Source: an uncultured Pseudomonadales bacterium
Lineage (GTDB): Bacteria; Pseudomonadota; Gammaproteobacteria; Pseudomonadales; Azotimanducaceae
Direction: 5' to 3'
Length of the DNA stretch: 64,000 nucleotides
Assembly (NCBI GenBank): GCA_951813515.1
Contig: OX638346.1
Coordinates: 3,279,617 to 3,343,616, forward strand
In this document: in pieces, positions 19,341 through 28,352 of the stretch
Position numbering within the stretch: the first letter of the stretch is position 1
Layout of the letters: every line of letters starts with the position of its first letter
The notes under the pieces: model-generated
What the model saw: the letters and a program-made list of their open reading frames with translations, nothing else
Database searches by the model: none
What the model was told of the DNA's origin: nothing
Translations under genes and position numbers: made by a program

Positions 19341-19941
19341 ACAGGGCTGGTCCACCGTACGGCAGTTGGTTGCCGACGGCATCGTGGATTCCTGGATGCT
19401 TGCTGGTGGTACGGCACTGGCACTGCACCTGGGTCATCGCCATTCCGAGGATCTGGACTTCTTTCGCACCGGATCTTTCGACGTGGACGGCCTGCTCGCT
19501 CGGCTTGCCCGGACCAGCGACACGCAGGTTCTGAGTCGAAGCGGCGATAAGCTGCACGTGCTCCTTGCGGGTTTGCGCATCAGTTTTCTCAAGACGGAAG
19601 CGGCGTTGTTGTTTCCGCCCAGCGAGTATCGGGGCCTCCTGTTGGCGGATCCGCGGGACATCGCGGTGATGAAGGTCATTGCCATCGGCGGCCGGGGAAG
19701 CCGCAAGGACTTCATCGATCTCTATTGCCTGCTGCAGGGTGGCATGAATCTGCCGGAGATCCTGTCGCTGGTCGAGAAGCGTTTCGACCACATCGATCAC
19801 AACGCCTACCACATCCAGAAAAGCCTCGTGTGGTTCGAGGACGCCGAGGCGGAACCCATGCCCGACATGATCCGCAGCATCGAATGGCAGTCAGTCCGGC
19901 AGGAGATTGAAGGCGCTGTCAGGGCAATGGGCGCGATGTAG
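19318..19941 (+). CDS. Nucleotidyltransferase toxin, AbiEii/AbiGii family
   Basis: A 207-residue protein of the AbiEii/AbiGii (DUF1814) family, whose members add nucleotides to tRNA or protein and stop growth, giving phage abortive infection or plasmid maintenance. Visible motifs: GGTALALHLGHR (residues 30-41), SEDLDFF with metal ligands Asp45 and Asp47, and RKDFIDLYCLL, the conserved helix with Lys and Asp. The start ATG at 19318 lies inside the antitoxin gene with GGAG about 6 nt upstream. All motifs are intact, so the pair is likely functional. Confidence 0.87.
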   Translation: MHPRVLSKQGWSTVRQLVADGIVDSWMLAGGTALALHLGHRHSEDLDFFRTGSFDVDGLLARLARTSDTQVLSRSGDKLHVLLAGLRISFLKTEAALLFPPSEYRGLLLADPRDIAVMKVIAIGGRGSRKDFIDLYCLLQGGMNLPEILSLVEKRFDHIDHNAYHIQKSLVWFEDAEAEPMPDMIRSIEWQSVRQEIEGAVRAMGAM

Positions 19942-20036
19942 CGACCGGGTCGCGGACACGGTTGACAGGGTCTGTCCCGCATCGACGGCCATTGGCCGCG
20001 ACGGACGAAAGATATGCAACGACCTGATTCATAAGA

Positions 20037-21434
20037 CTACGCCGCATCGGCTTCGGGCGCGGCACGCCAGGACTCCCGTGCGAAACGGCACCCGAGGCCC
20101 CGCTCGATCTCGCGCCATTTGCGCGCTTCGTCGGGGGTGACGAAGGTGATCGCCTCGCCGCTGCGTCCCATGCGGCCGGTGCGTCCCACCCGGTGCGTGA
20201 ACAGTTGCTGCGAGTCCGGCAGGTCGTAGTTGATCACCCGGTCGACGCCTTCGACATCGAGTCCGCGGGCCGCGACGTTGGTCGCGACCAGTATCGGCGC
20301 TGCACCGGACCGAAAGTCCGCCAGCACCCGCTCGCGCGCGTTTTGCCTGAGATTGCCCTGTAGCGCCCCGACCTCGTACCCGAGCGAGTCAAGCTGACGC
20401 GCCAGTTTCCTGACGCCGTGCTTGGTCCTGCCGAACACGATGATCGGTCCCTGGCGCTCGTTCAGCAGTGTCTGAAGTGCCTGGATCTTGTCGGACTTGT
20501 CGATGGCGTAAACGACGTGCTCCACCGAGGGCGGCGCTTGCAAGTCGCTATCGATTTCAACCTTCCGGGGGCCTCGCAAATGCTTCTTCGCGGTGCTGGC
20601 CACCCATTTCGGCATGGTCGCGGAGAACAGAGCAGTCTGCCGCTCCGGGGGCGTCCGGTCGAGGATCGCTTCGACATCGCGGGCAAAACCCTTGTCGAGC
20701 ATCTCGTCCGCTTCGTCCAGGACCAGGAATCGCACCGCGCCGAGGTCCAGGTTGCCCTGACGCAGGTGGTCGAGGGTGCGTCCTGGCGTTCCGACGACGA
20801 CCTGGGGGCCACGCCGCAACGCGGCTTGCTCGGGACGGATGGCCCGGCCGCCGTACAACGACTGCACGCGAAGGCCTGTCGACTGCGCCAGGACATCGAT
20901 GACCGAGGAGACCTGAATGGCCAGTTCCCGGGTCGGTACCAACACCAGCGCCTGAACCTGTTTAAGCGATGCATCGCAGCGATCAGCAAGGGGCGCGGCG
21001 AAAGCCAGCGTCTTGCCGGACCCGGTGCGGGCTTGGCCCATCACATCCCGCCCCGCCAGGAGATGGGGAATCGATTGCGCCTGGATCGGCGTTGGCTCGA
21101 CGATCCCCATGCCGGCGAGTGCCGATTGCGTAGCCGTGCACAGCGCCATGTCTCGGAACGGCGCGGCTGCATTGGCATCCAGCCCCGGAGCTTCTATCGC
21201 TTCCGGCGCCACGTTGTGCCGGATGTCGGCAGGAGTGGAGGCAGCGCTGTGCCGCCGATTCTGCAAACACGGTCGGCAGTAGACCGCCCGGCCGGGGGTC
21301 GGGCGGAAAGGAACGGTGGTGATCGCATCGCATTGTGAGCACGCGGTCTCGTGGCGCTGGCCACGGTTTCTCCGACGTGTGGGCGCGCGACGCCTGCCGC
21401 GCTTTGTCGAGGATGAGAGAGATCGTAGAGACAT
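20037..21434 (-). CDS. DEAD-box RNA helicase with N-terminal zinc ribbon
   Basis: A 465-residue RNA helicase of the RhlE/CsdA type. A basic N-terminus leads into a CxxC-x17-CxxC zinc ribbon (Cys32, Cys35, Cys53, Cys56; CSQCDAITTVPF, then AVYCRPC). The helicase core follows: Q motif near EPTPIQAQS, Walker A ARTGSGKT, VVVGTPGR, the name-giving DEAD (VLDEADEML), LFSATMP, VATNVAARGLD and HRVGRTGRMG. The zinc ribbon is known as a separate small domain and is seldom fused to a gammaproteobacterial DEAD-box protein. About 240 bp without a gene lie upstream, long enough for the cold-shock leader often found in front of such helicases; I see no specific element. Confidence 0.92.
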   Translation of the reverse strand: MSLRSLSSSTKRGRRRAPTRRRNRGQRHETACSQCDAITTVPFRPTPGRAVYCRPCLQNRRHSAASTPADIRHNVAPEAIEAPGLDANAAAPFRDMALCTATQSALAGMGIVEPTPIQAQSIPHLLAGRDVMGQARTGSGKTLAFAAPLADRCDASLKQVQALVLVPTRELAIQVSSVIDVLAQSTGLRVQSLYGGRAIRPEQAALRRGPQVVVGTPGRTLDHLRQGNLDLGAVRFLVLDEADEMLDKGFARDVEAILDRTPPERQTALFSATMPKWVASTAKKHLRGPRKVEIDSDLQAPPSVEHVVYAIDKSDKIQALQTLLNERQGPIIVFGRTKHGVRKLARQLDSLGYEVGALQGNLRQNARERVLADFRSGAAPILVATNVAARGLDVEGVDRVINYDLPDSQQLFTHRVGRTGRMGRSGEAITFVTPDEARKWREIERGLGCRFARESWRAAPEADAA

Positions 21435-21675
21435 AGAACAACGGACTCCTTGTCCGAAAGAAGTAACACAGGTGATTCAGCGCGGAGTAAGTAGTGCAGG
21501 TGGGCCGGTCGGCTACCTGCTTCTGGGAAACCCGGGCGCGGCAATCAAGCGCGTGCCCGGATTATGACAGGTTTCGCGTAGCCACGCGCGGTCGGTCACA
21601 GTTGGGCGGCTGAACCGAAGTTCTGACTCGGCACGATACTGGAGGTCCATTCCGGGACCGATCGGTAGTGTGGAC

Positions 21676-22581
21676 TCAGGGGTCCGAAGAAAGCGGGTCG
21701 GCACCCATCGGCGCTACGTATCCCTCGTCGCTCGCCCAGACCAGGGGAAACTCGGCGCTGTCTACGAGATCGCCGTTCTTGAGCGACGGCGACTTCCCCG
21801 CGTCCAGGGTCACCCCTTCGCGTTCACGGTAGCGGACATCGTCGCCGAGGTAGTGGAGTGAGTATGCGCGCCGGTCCTGGCTGCTCGAGTTGCCGGTGGC
21901 GCCGTGCACGGTATTCGCATGGTGGACGATGACATCGCCCGGTTGCGCAGGGTAGTAGACGATGTCGTATTCGCCTTCTGCGCCTTCAATATCGGGCAGC
22001 TTCGGAAGCGGTGATCCGGGGAACGGCATCTGGGTTACGAACCCGCTGGCGGCATGGGTCCGCCAGCGGTGGGAGCCCCTGACATATCCCATCATTCCGT
22101 TGTCGACACCGACGACGTCCAGAGGTATCCAGACGGTGCAGAATTTGTCGCCCGTCACATTAAAATAGGGCACGTCCTGGTGGAAGGCGGTACGGTGCAG
22201 GGATTCCGCTTCCTTCAGGAACAGTTGCTCGCCGTAGAAGTTGATTCGATTCGACCGCATCAGACCGGCGATAATCTCCGGCAGCGGTGGACCGCAGAAG
22301 AGGGTGGCCAGCGCGGGAAAGCGGTGCCAGTTGAAGCTGCTGATGCAGAACCGCCCCGTTGCGGACTCCACCCCGGGGGTAACGAATTCGGCGCCGCTCG
22401 CCTTGATCATCGGCGTGATCACCTTGAAGTCCACGAAGTTGAGCCGGGCCTGGTCGGCGGACATCTCCTCCGCGAACGCAGCTTCCAGGCGTCCGATCCA
22501 GTCTTCGTCGAGGAGACCCGGAAGGTGCACGACGCCATGTCGGTCATAGTGCTGCCGCTCTTCCTCGGTGATATCCCTCAT
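21676..22581 (-). CDS. Phytanoyl-CoA dioxygenase (PhyH) family protein
   Basis: A 301-residue Fe(II)/2-oxoglutarate dioxygenase. Ligands are His134 and Asp136 (TAFHQDVPYF) and His226 (HHANTVHGATGN), with an Arg in QDRRAYSLHYLG for 2-oxoglutarate. It belongs to a different branch from the dioxygenase at 4313: longer N-terminus (ITEEERQHYDRHGVVHLPGLL) and a C-terminal tail. The substrate is unknown. The ATG at 22581 is preferred to a TTG 12 bp upstream, but neither has a convincing ribosome site. The gene ends the core-like block; the rearranged region begins about 50 bp upstream. Confidence 0.87.
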   Translation of the reverse strand: MRDITEEERQHYDRHGVVHLPGLLDEDWIGRLEAAFAEEMSADQARLNFVDFKVITPMIKASGAEFVTPGVESATGRFCISSFNWHRFPALATLFCGPPLPEIIAGLMRSNRINFYGEQLFLKEAESLHRTAFHQDVPYFNVTGDKFCTVWIPLDVVGVDNGMMGYVRGSHRWRTHAASGFVTQMPFPGSPLPKLPDIEGAEGEYDIVYYPAQPGDVIVHHANTVHGATGNSSSQDRRAYSLHYLGDDVRYREREGVTLDAGKSPSLKNGDLVDSAEFPLVWASDEGYVAPMGADPLSSDP

Positions 22582-22630
22582 GGCGTCAGACAATCATTGC
22601 GGTGGGCGTAAATTGCCGGATCGATCCCGC

Positions 22631-22969
22631 TGTGGTCAAGTTGACGGTGGTGTCTTTGGGGGCATCGGCGCTTCGCAAGGTGCTTGGCGACTGACATCGT
22701 TTACCGGCACCGTCCCCTCGACATGCTCCGCGAACATCGACGGCGAGAGGCCGAATGCCGAAAGCACGCCGCAGACGCGCGGTGCCATGCCGTCGAGCGC
22801 GATGCACTCCTCGGCACCGAGCGACTCCGGCAGCGACTCCGACAGCAGGATAGCGCGGCCGTCGACCCACGCCGCCAGGACTTCGCGGTGCGTCGCCGTC
22901 AGCACGGCGTCGTGGGGATTCCCGCCAGCATGCGCGACAAGGACCAGGTCTGCCCGCAAGCCCGGCCAA
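22631..22969 (-). repeat. Duplicate of the amidohydrolase 3' end (copy 1)
   Basis: About 339 bp that match 23809-24147 in the same orientation with a modest number of differences. This copy encodes the last 105 or so residues of an amidohydrolase (LVLVAHAGGNPHDAVLTA, then FGLSPSMFAEHVEGTVPV) in an intact frame, but has no 5' part. Homology begins at tgtggtcaag and stops after gcccgcaagcccggcc. It is a gene tail without a head, so it should not be functional. Confidence 0.85.
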
Positions 22970-22988
22970 CTCATTGAAATTCAGCAAA

Positions 22989-23206
22989 ATGAACTCTGCC
23001 TCCTTCGTCTCGAAGGTCTGGAGCTTCTTCACCACGCTGCGCGACGACGGCGTCGGCTACGGGGACTACCTCAAGCAGCTGACCTACTTGATCTTCCACA
23101 AGATGGCGGATGAATACGCCTCGCGTGGACGAGACTGGCGACCCGTCGCGGCGCGGAGTTGGAGGCGCACTACATCATGCTTCTGTGCAGGCTCGGCTCG
23201 CCTTGA
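22989..23206 (+). pseudogene. hsdM remnant (type I methylase N-terminal domain)
   Basis: The frame from 22989 encodes FVSKVWSFFTTLRDDGVGYG and LKQLTYLIFHKMADEY, the strongly conserved N-terminal helices of HsdM (N12 class). After DEY the frame is lost, and a second frame gives GAELEAHYIMLLCRLGSP and a stop at 23204-23206, another HsdM N-terminal signature. The roughly 30 residues normally between them are partly deleted. No methyltransferase domain follows. It is therefore a short relic of a type I restriction system, unrelated to the intact system at 54.6-58.0 kb. Confidence 0.8.
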
Positions 23207-23256
23207 CGGCGGAAGGGCGTGGTGTCGGTCGTGCGGTTCGTCGAATTGGAGGCCCG

Positions 23257-23481
23257 TCAGAAGGCCCCTTGGTCCGGGGTTTCACGCGCGTGAGCCCGCG
23301 CCACCTGCGCGATGGCTCGTAGCGCCCGGTTCACGGCGGCAGAGTCCCTGAATACCTTTGCCACGTCCGGCTCAAGTACGACGACATTTGTACCCCGGCG
23401 GTACGCTTCGTGGTGCTTGCCTCTGACACCCTCGGAAAAGTCGTACTCTTCCCGCATTGTGTCAACGTCATTCTGACTCAT
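23257..23481 (-). CDS. Putative antitoxin, partner of a lost BrnT toxin
   Basis: A 74-residue protein with the pattern REEYDFSEGVRGKH, EAYRRGTNVVVLEPDVAKVF and SAAVNRALRAIAQVARA, which I recognise as a common small-protein family found beside BrnT-like toxins. It is likely an antitoxin with a short DNA-binding region. An ATG at 23481 is the natural start; the frame continues upstream without a stop into a remnant of brnT, so a longer fused product from a GTG at 23496 is possible. With its toxin broken it is an orphan. Confidence 0.6.
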   Translation of the reverse strand: MSQNDVDTMREEYDFSEGVRGKHHEAYRRGTNVVVLEPDVAKVFRDSAAVNRALRAIAQVARAHARETPDQGAF

Positions 23482-23583
23482 AACTTCTGCGAACACTGTT
23501 GACGCTTCGCCGAAGTCGACGCCGTGCTTTCCGATGTTCGTCCGTTGTTTCCCGTGGTCCCACTCGAACTCCAGAGGCCGTTC
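23482..23583 (-). pseudogene. brnT toxin remnant fused in frame to the antitoxin
   Basis: Reading leftwards, the frame gives LEFEWDHGKQRTNIGKHGVD and FGEASTVFAE, the diagnostic N-terminus of BrnT ribonuclease toxins (FEWD..K...N..KHGV.F.EA..VF). It then runs directly into the antitoxin frame. The remaining 55 or so residues of BrnT, with its catalytic residues, are missing, and no ATG lies in frame upstream before a stop. An internal deletion joined the toxin's start to the antitoxin gene. Confidence 0.65.
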
Positions 23584-23808
23584 CTTCGTATCCCTTTCCG
23601 TCCATGGAACTCGTCAGCTACTTTACGCCGCCCCGAGTGCTTGGTCCATGATGATGCTTGCGTCTTGGATCTTCGTGCAACCCAGAGTGCATCACATGTG
23701 GCGGCGCTTGCGTCGATCCAGATCGGTTCGGGAAGATTCGGGCTGTCGCCTTCAACTAGACCTGGCGGAAGGATGCTCGACCGGCGTGCCGAAGATCCTG
23801 CGGGCGAT

Positions 23809-24147
23809 GTGGTCAAGTCGACGGTGGTGCCCGTGGGGGCATTGGCGCTTCGCAAGGCGCCTGCCGACTGACATCGTTTACCGGCACCGTCCCCTCGACA
23901 TGCTCCGCGAACATCGACGGCGAGAGGCCGAATGCCGACAGCACGCCGCAGACGCGCGGCGCCATGCCGTCGAGCGCGATGCACTCCTCGGCACCGAGCG
24001 ACTCCGGCAGCGACTCCGACAGCAGGATAGCGCGGCCGTCGACCCGCCGCCAGGACTTCGCGGTGCGTCGCCGTCAGCACGGCGTCGTGGGGATTCCCGC
24101 CAGCATGCGCGACAAGGATCATGTCTGCCCGCAAGCCCGGCCTGATC
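23809..24147 (-). repeat. Duplicate of the amidohydrolase 3' end (copy 2, within the long gene)
   Basis: Same-orientation partner of 22631-22969, lying 1,178 bp away. It differs from copy 1 by scattered substitutions and by the loss of two bases near 24044 (gtcgacccgccgcc here, gtcgacccacgccgcc in copy 1), which breaks the reading frame. Confidence 0.85.
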
Positions 24148-25340
24148 GCGCCGAAACGGTCCTCGAGCCCCAGGGCATAGGCGCCGTTGACGGTAGACAT
24201 TCGCCACAGGGCATCGGTGGACAGCGCGACCCCCGCCGCGGACGCGGCTCGCCGGGCGCACGAGACCTCTTCGCGCATGTTGAACGAACCGCTCGGCGAC
24301 CAGTCCGTCGACAGTGCGATTCGCACGCCGCTGTTCAGCGCGCCGGCGATGTCGACCGTCTCGCCGTACAGGGCGAGGTTGGACCGTGGCGACCAGACAA
24401 GCGTGACGTCGAACTCGCGCATGGCCGCGTAGTCCTCCCGATCGGTCGCCACGCCGTGGACCAGCGAATAGCGCCGGTCGCGGCGCTGCACTCGCTGCAG
24501 GTAGCGCGCCACCTCGGCCCGAGCCGCGCAACTCGCCTTCCTGCCTTCGCCGACATGCGGCACATAGGCCATGAACGTCAGATCGTCGGCGGCTTCCCAA
24601 TCGAACCGGTGCACGGGACCGCCGGCGCATTCCTTCCTCAGGTCCTCCACGACCTGGAAGGAGAAGGGGAAGACTTCGGCGTCGGCTTCGTAGTCGTAGA
24701 GTTCGACGTCGCCCGGGCGGCGGTGCCGGTAGATGTTGCGAACCACGCCCGGCAAACCGCCGGGACCGGCAATCGCCGTGGCGCCGCCGAGCAGGTGGCG
24801 AAGCTCCATGGCCAGGAGGATCGCGGCGCTTCGGGGATCGTCCGGCCTGTAGTCGATCCGCTCCGGGATCGGCAGTTGCAGCGCACCATTGGTCCCGAGG
24901 CGCCATCCGTCGCGGTGGACATAGCCGGAGTTGAGTCCGGCGTCGGGAAACGCGTAGCTGTACCCGGGATGCTCGTGCGCGTTGACGAACCCGGGCGACA
25001 GCACGGCCGCGCCGCGGCAGTCGAGCACGGCGGCGTCCGGAAACGCTGCCCGCACAGCGTCGAATTCCCCCACCGTGCCCAGGCTGCCGTTGAAGCGGAC
25101 GTGTACGCCCTGGTCCGCTCGGCTTCCCTCCGGGAGCAGAACCTCGGCCCCGATGATCAGACCGGGGGCGCTGTCGTTCGCGGATGCTGCCGGGGTGAAC
25201 GCGCACGGCCTGCTCTCGGCGGCGTGATGCAGGTCGTTGGTGGTGGCGACCGAAGTGGTGGCGATGAAGAGGGACAGCAGAAGCAGGCAGCAGCGACAGT
25301 GATGAGCCTGCCCCGACGTCCGGGTCGTCTTTGTCCTCAT
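23813..25340 (-). pseudogene. Exported amidohydrolase with a 2-bp frameshift
   Basis: A metal-dependent hydrolase of the amidohydrolase superfamily. It starts with a signal peptide (CCLLLLSLFIATTSVATT), then a strand-rich region, the metal site HEH (His122, His124 in VNAHEHPGYSYAF), further ligand candidates in YSLVHGVATDRED and the Asp in IALSTDWSPSG. About residue 430, at 24044, two bases are missing relative to the duplicate copy; without that loss the frame would end AEHVEGTVPVNDVSRQAPC... and stop at 23813-23815. As written, the frame instead runs on to 23478 with an unrelated Arg-rich tail. The catalytic domain is nearly complete, so a partly active product cannot be excluded, nor can a sequencing error. 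It lies next to the TonB receptor and may once have processed the imported compound. Confidence 0.8.
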
Positions 25341-25402
25341 CCGGGGCGCATCGGGATCGACTTGTCTTCACAATGACCGAGCATCGGTGGACCTCTCGAA
25401 AT

Positions 25403-28081
25403 TCAAGGCCGCCAGCGCACCTGCAACCCGACTCGCCGCGGATCCGTCAAGGTGCCCATATGAGGCGCGTCGCCGTTTGTCGACTCCTGCAGGTATTCGA
25501 TCAAGCCGATCTTGTCGAGTACGTTCTTGACGTACAGCGTTGCCGAGAGTTTTTCACTGGGTGAGGTCCACGTACCCCTCAGGTCCCAACGGCCATAGGC
25601 CTCCAGGTCGGCTGTTGGCGAGTTGTTCAAGTCCGCGTGCCGCTCGCCGGTCCAGCTGTAGGTCGATAGCAGCAGCAAATCGCCGCCGATCTCGAGCGGT
25701 CTCGAGTACGCTGCGGTCACCGCGAACTTGTGCTTCGGTTGCATCGGCAGTTCGTTCCCGGTCATGTCCGTCGGCAGAACAAAGGCACTGACCGTGGGTT
25801 GACCAGTGTCGAGATCGATGTGCTCCCAGGTGCCGTATCGCGGATTCGGATCCCCTCGTACGACCTCCGCGTGTTCGCCGATCTCCGAACCGAGAAAGGC
25901 GTAGTAGCCGCTCAAGCGCCAGTCATCGTTGACCTGGTAGATGAACTCGGCCTCGGCGCCCCAGATCCTGTTGTCCTCGATGTTGTCCGTGAACTCGATC
26001 AGCGGAGAGTCCGCAGTCGGCGGGATGAACGGGTTGGGGTTCTCCTTCGTGCCGTTGATCTGGTAGTCGGCATAGTCGTTGAAGAACGCGGCCGCCGTGA
26101 GCTGAAGCCGACGGTCCAGGTACAGGCCCTTCATGCCGACCTCGTAGTTGATGAGGGTCTCCTCCTTGATCGGGTCGGTCGGCGCGCCCGGCGAAAACGT
26201 GTTGAACCCGCCTGCCCGGTAGCCCGTGGAGAGACGACCGTAGATCAGTTGGTCGGGCGCCGGCGCGTACTCCAGGCTGACATGGCCGATCGTCTTGCCC
26301 CAGGTTCGCTTCTTCGGATCCGAGTCATCGAAATAGAGGATCAGAGGTACGCCGCCAATGGGCAAGATGACCCAACCGCCATCGAAGAGTTGTTCTTTCT
26401 CATCTTCGGTGTAGCGCAGACCGCCGGAGATATGCCACTGCTCGTTGACTTGGTAGTCAGCATTGAAGAATGCCGCCGTTGTCGTCGACGCACCGTTGGT
26501 CGTGAACAGGAAGCTGTGCGTGTGGTCGTTTCCTTCGGGACAGTCCCAGCCCTGAGGACCGCCCCGGGCTAGACCAAATCCGAATCCCCCTCCGAATCCC
26601 TCGACGACGTTGGTCAATACATCCTGGCAATTGGAGACGGGTATGAAACCGTAAATCGGTGATTCCGCCACGGCCGCCTCATCCGCATTCTGGAAGCGGA
26701 ACGAAGTCCCGTAGCTCCAATTCGGCACACTCCAGGTCGTGTGGTTTTCGTATCGGAAGATCCCTGCAATGAAGTTCACCCTGCCGTCGAGTTCGGATAC
26801 GAGCTGCAACTCGTGCGACTCTTCGGTGTAGTCGTAGGTGACGCCGAGGACGTTGTCCTCGAAAGGAACTCCGGCATCGGCGGACAAGAGCGGTTCGTCT
26901 GCGCTGCCGACCCGGTTCGTGAAGTCGCGATCGCGTGTTACCTGTTGGAAGTTGTCCGTACTGCCGTAGTTGTAACGTAGCGAGAACGACTCCGTGAGTT
27001 GGTAGTCGACACTGACGGTCCTCTGGTCGCCTTCGCTACCCGAGATCCCGGGACGATTGACGTTCAGCTTGTTCGAGATGTCGCCACACTCGAAGCCCGG
27101 TGTGCCAGGAGGGCAATCAGCCGATATGGAAGGGAGAGGTTCCGTGTAGAGATACCAGGGGTTGTTTTCGCATTCGAACTCTTCCTCCTCCTCTTCCTCT
27201 TCTTCTTCTTCTTCCTCCTCCTCCTCTTCATCATCGGAATCTTCCACAAGCGCGATGGGATTCCCGATGCACTCCGACGTGCGGTCCCTGTTCGAGAGTG
27301 GCACCTGCATCCTGGGAGATCCGTCGTCGTTGACGAGCGCGATTCGTACGTTTACGTCCAGACGATCGGACTTGTACCGCAATTGGGGCGCGATGGTCGT
27401 CTGATCCGGCGCCGCGTAGTCGCCGCCTAGTCCTATGTTCTCCTGCGCACCGTCGCCGGTGTGGGAACCGCCAGTGATGCGGAAGCTCAGGTTGCCCGCG
27501 ATCGGGCCACCGAAAGCCCCGTTGTAGCGTTGGGTCGTCTGGTCGGTGATTTCCGCCTGCAACAACGAGTCCCATTCGTCGGAGGGGCGCTTGGTGAAAT
27601 AGCTGATCGATCCGGCGATCGAGTTTCGTCCGTTGAGCGTGCCCTGGGGGCCGCGCGCCACCTCGATCCGTTCGACATCGAACAGGTTCGGCGCGACACC
27701 GTACGTGCCGATGGTGTAAACGCCATCCACGTACGTCGCCACCGCCAGGTCCGAGTGGGTCTCACCGGCCAGGCGCGAGCCGATGCCGCGAATGACGGTT
27801 CCCTGGCCGACCTGCTCGCCGTTGTCGCCGAACTGCAGACCCGGAACGAGCTGCTCGATGTCGTTCGGGTTGGTCATGCCGAGCTCTTCGATCATCTCCT
27901 CGGTGAACGCGGACATGGTGAGCGGCACATCGAGAAGGCTTTCTTCCCGTTTCTCCGCCGTGACGATGATCTCTTCGATGTACCTGTCTGCGGCGCTTGA
28001 CTCGGCGGTTTGGTCAGCAGCCAGTGCGGGCAAACCGGCTAGCACGACGGGCAGGCAGTAAAGGAGGATCCTGGTATCCAT
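25403..28081 (-). CDS. TonB-dependent outer-membrane receptor
   Basis: An 892-residue receptor that takes up large or scarce compounds through the outer membrane using TonB energy. Signal peptide LLYCLPVVLAGLPALA, then a TonB box (IEEIIVTAEKREESLLDVP), the plug domain (IRGIGSR, VDGVYTIGTYG, RIEVARGPQGTLNGRNSIAG) and a long barrel ending in DPRRVGLQVRWRP. The barrel ends like other members of the vast marine receptor clade rather than known siderophore receptors, so the ligand is unknown. Within an extracellular-type loop is a run of 17 Glu (separate entry). The start at 28081 begins the signal peptide; a longer frame to 28207 adds 42 unlikely residues. A divergent nucleoside hydrolase gene starts 271 bp away. 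Confidence 0.93.
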   Translation of the reverse strand: MDTRILLYCLPVVLAGLPALAADQTAESSAADRYIEEIIVTAEKREESLLDVPLTMSAFTEEMIEELGMTNPNDIEQLVPGLQFGDNGEQVGQGTVIRGIGSRLAGETHSDLAVATYVDGVYTIGTYGVAPNLFDVERIEVARGPQGTLNGRNSIAGSISYFTKRPSDEWDSLLQAEITDQTTQRYNGAFGGPIAGNLSFRITGGSHTGDGAQENIGLGGDYAAPDQTTIAPQLRYKSDRLDVNVRIALVNDDGSPRMQVPLSNRDRTSECIGNPIALVEDSDDEEEEEEEEEEEEEEEEEFECENNPWYLYTEPLPSISADCPPGTPGFECGDISNKLNVNRPGISGSEGDQRTVSVDYQLTESFSLRYNYGSTDNFQQVTRDRDFTNRVGSADEPLLSADAGVPFEDNVLGVTYDYTEESHELQLVSELDGRVNFIAGIFRYENHTTWSVPNWSYGTSFRFQNADEAAVAESPIYGFIPVSNCQDVLTNVVEGFGGGFGFGLARGGPQGWDCPEGNDHTHSFLFTTNGASTTTAAFFNADYQVNEQWHISGGLRYTEDEKEQLFDGGWVILPIGGVPLILYFDDSDPKKRTWGKTIGHVSLEYAPAPDQLIYGRLSTGYRAGGFNTFSPGAPTDPIKEETLINYEVGMKGLYLDRRLQLTAAAFFNDYADYQINGTKENPNPFIPPTADSPLIEFTDNIEDNRIWGAEAEFIYQVNDDWRLSGYYAFLGSEIGEHAEVVRGDPNPRYGTWEHIDLDTGQPTVSAFVLPTDMTGNELPMQPKHKFAVTAAYSRPLEIGGDLLLLSTYSWTGERHADLNNSPTADLEAYGRWDLRGTWTSPSEKLSATLYVKNVLDKIGLIEYLQESTNGDAPHMGTLTDPRRVGLQVRWRP
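27179..27229 (-). repeat. GAG/GAA microsatellite encoding 17 consecutive Glu
   Basis: Seventeen uninterrupted Glu codons, a mixture of GAG and GAA, inside the TonB receptor gene, flanked by Asp/Ser residues (VEDSDD) on one side and FECENNP on the other. The unit is three bases, so length changes keep the frame. Confidence 0.95.
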
Positions 28082-28352
28082 GCGGCACCTTATGATGATT
28101 GGCGGAAGCGGGAAGGCCGCCGTACGTGCGGATGCGGGTGCACAACTTTCGTACTCACCGATCCACAACGATCCACAACCCTTGCGACCTCGGCGCCCTT
28201 GTAGCAACGGCCGTCGAGGAGTGCCACTGGTCGTCGGGGAATGTCACCCAATATTCGCTTCGAATTCCGGGATGCCGAGCCTTGTCCCCACCTGGACGAC
28301 GCCCGGCGCCTGCTGCACGATGACGAACGCCAGCAATGCAGGAGCTTAAGGA

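Noticed and set aside
23964..25376. 470-codon frame opposite the amidohydrolase
   Set aside because: Antisense shadow of a gene whose metal-binding motifs are on the other strand.
27160..27404. Ser-rich plus-strand frame over the Glu run
   Set aside because: It is only the complement of the GAG/GAA repeat in the TonB receptor gene.
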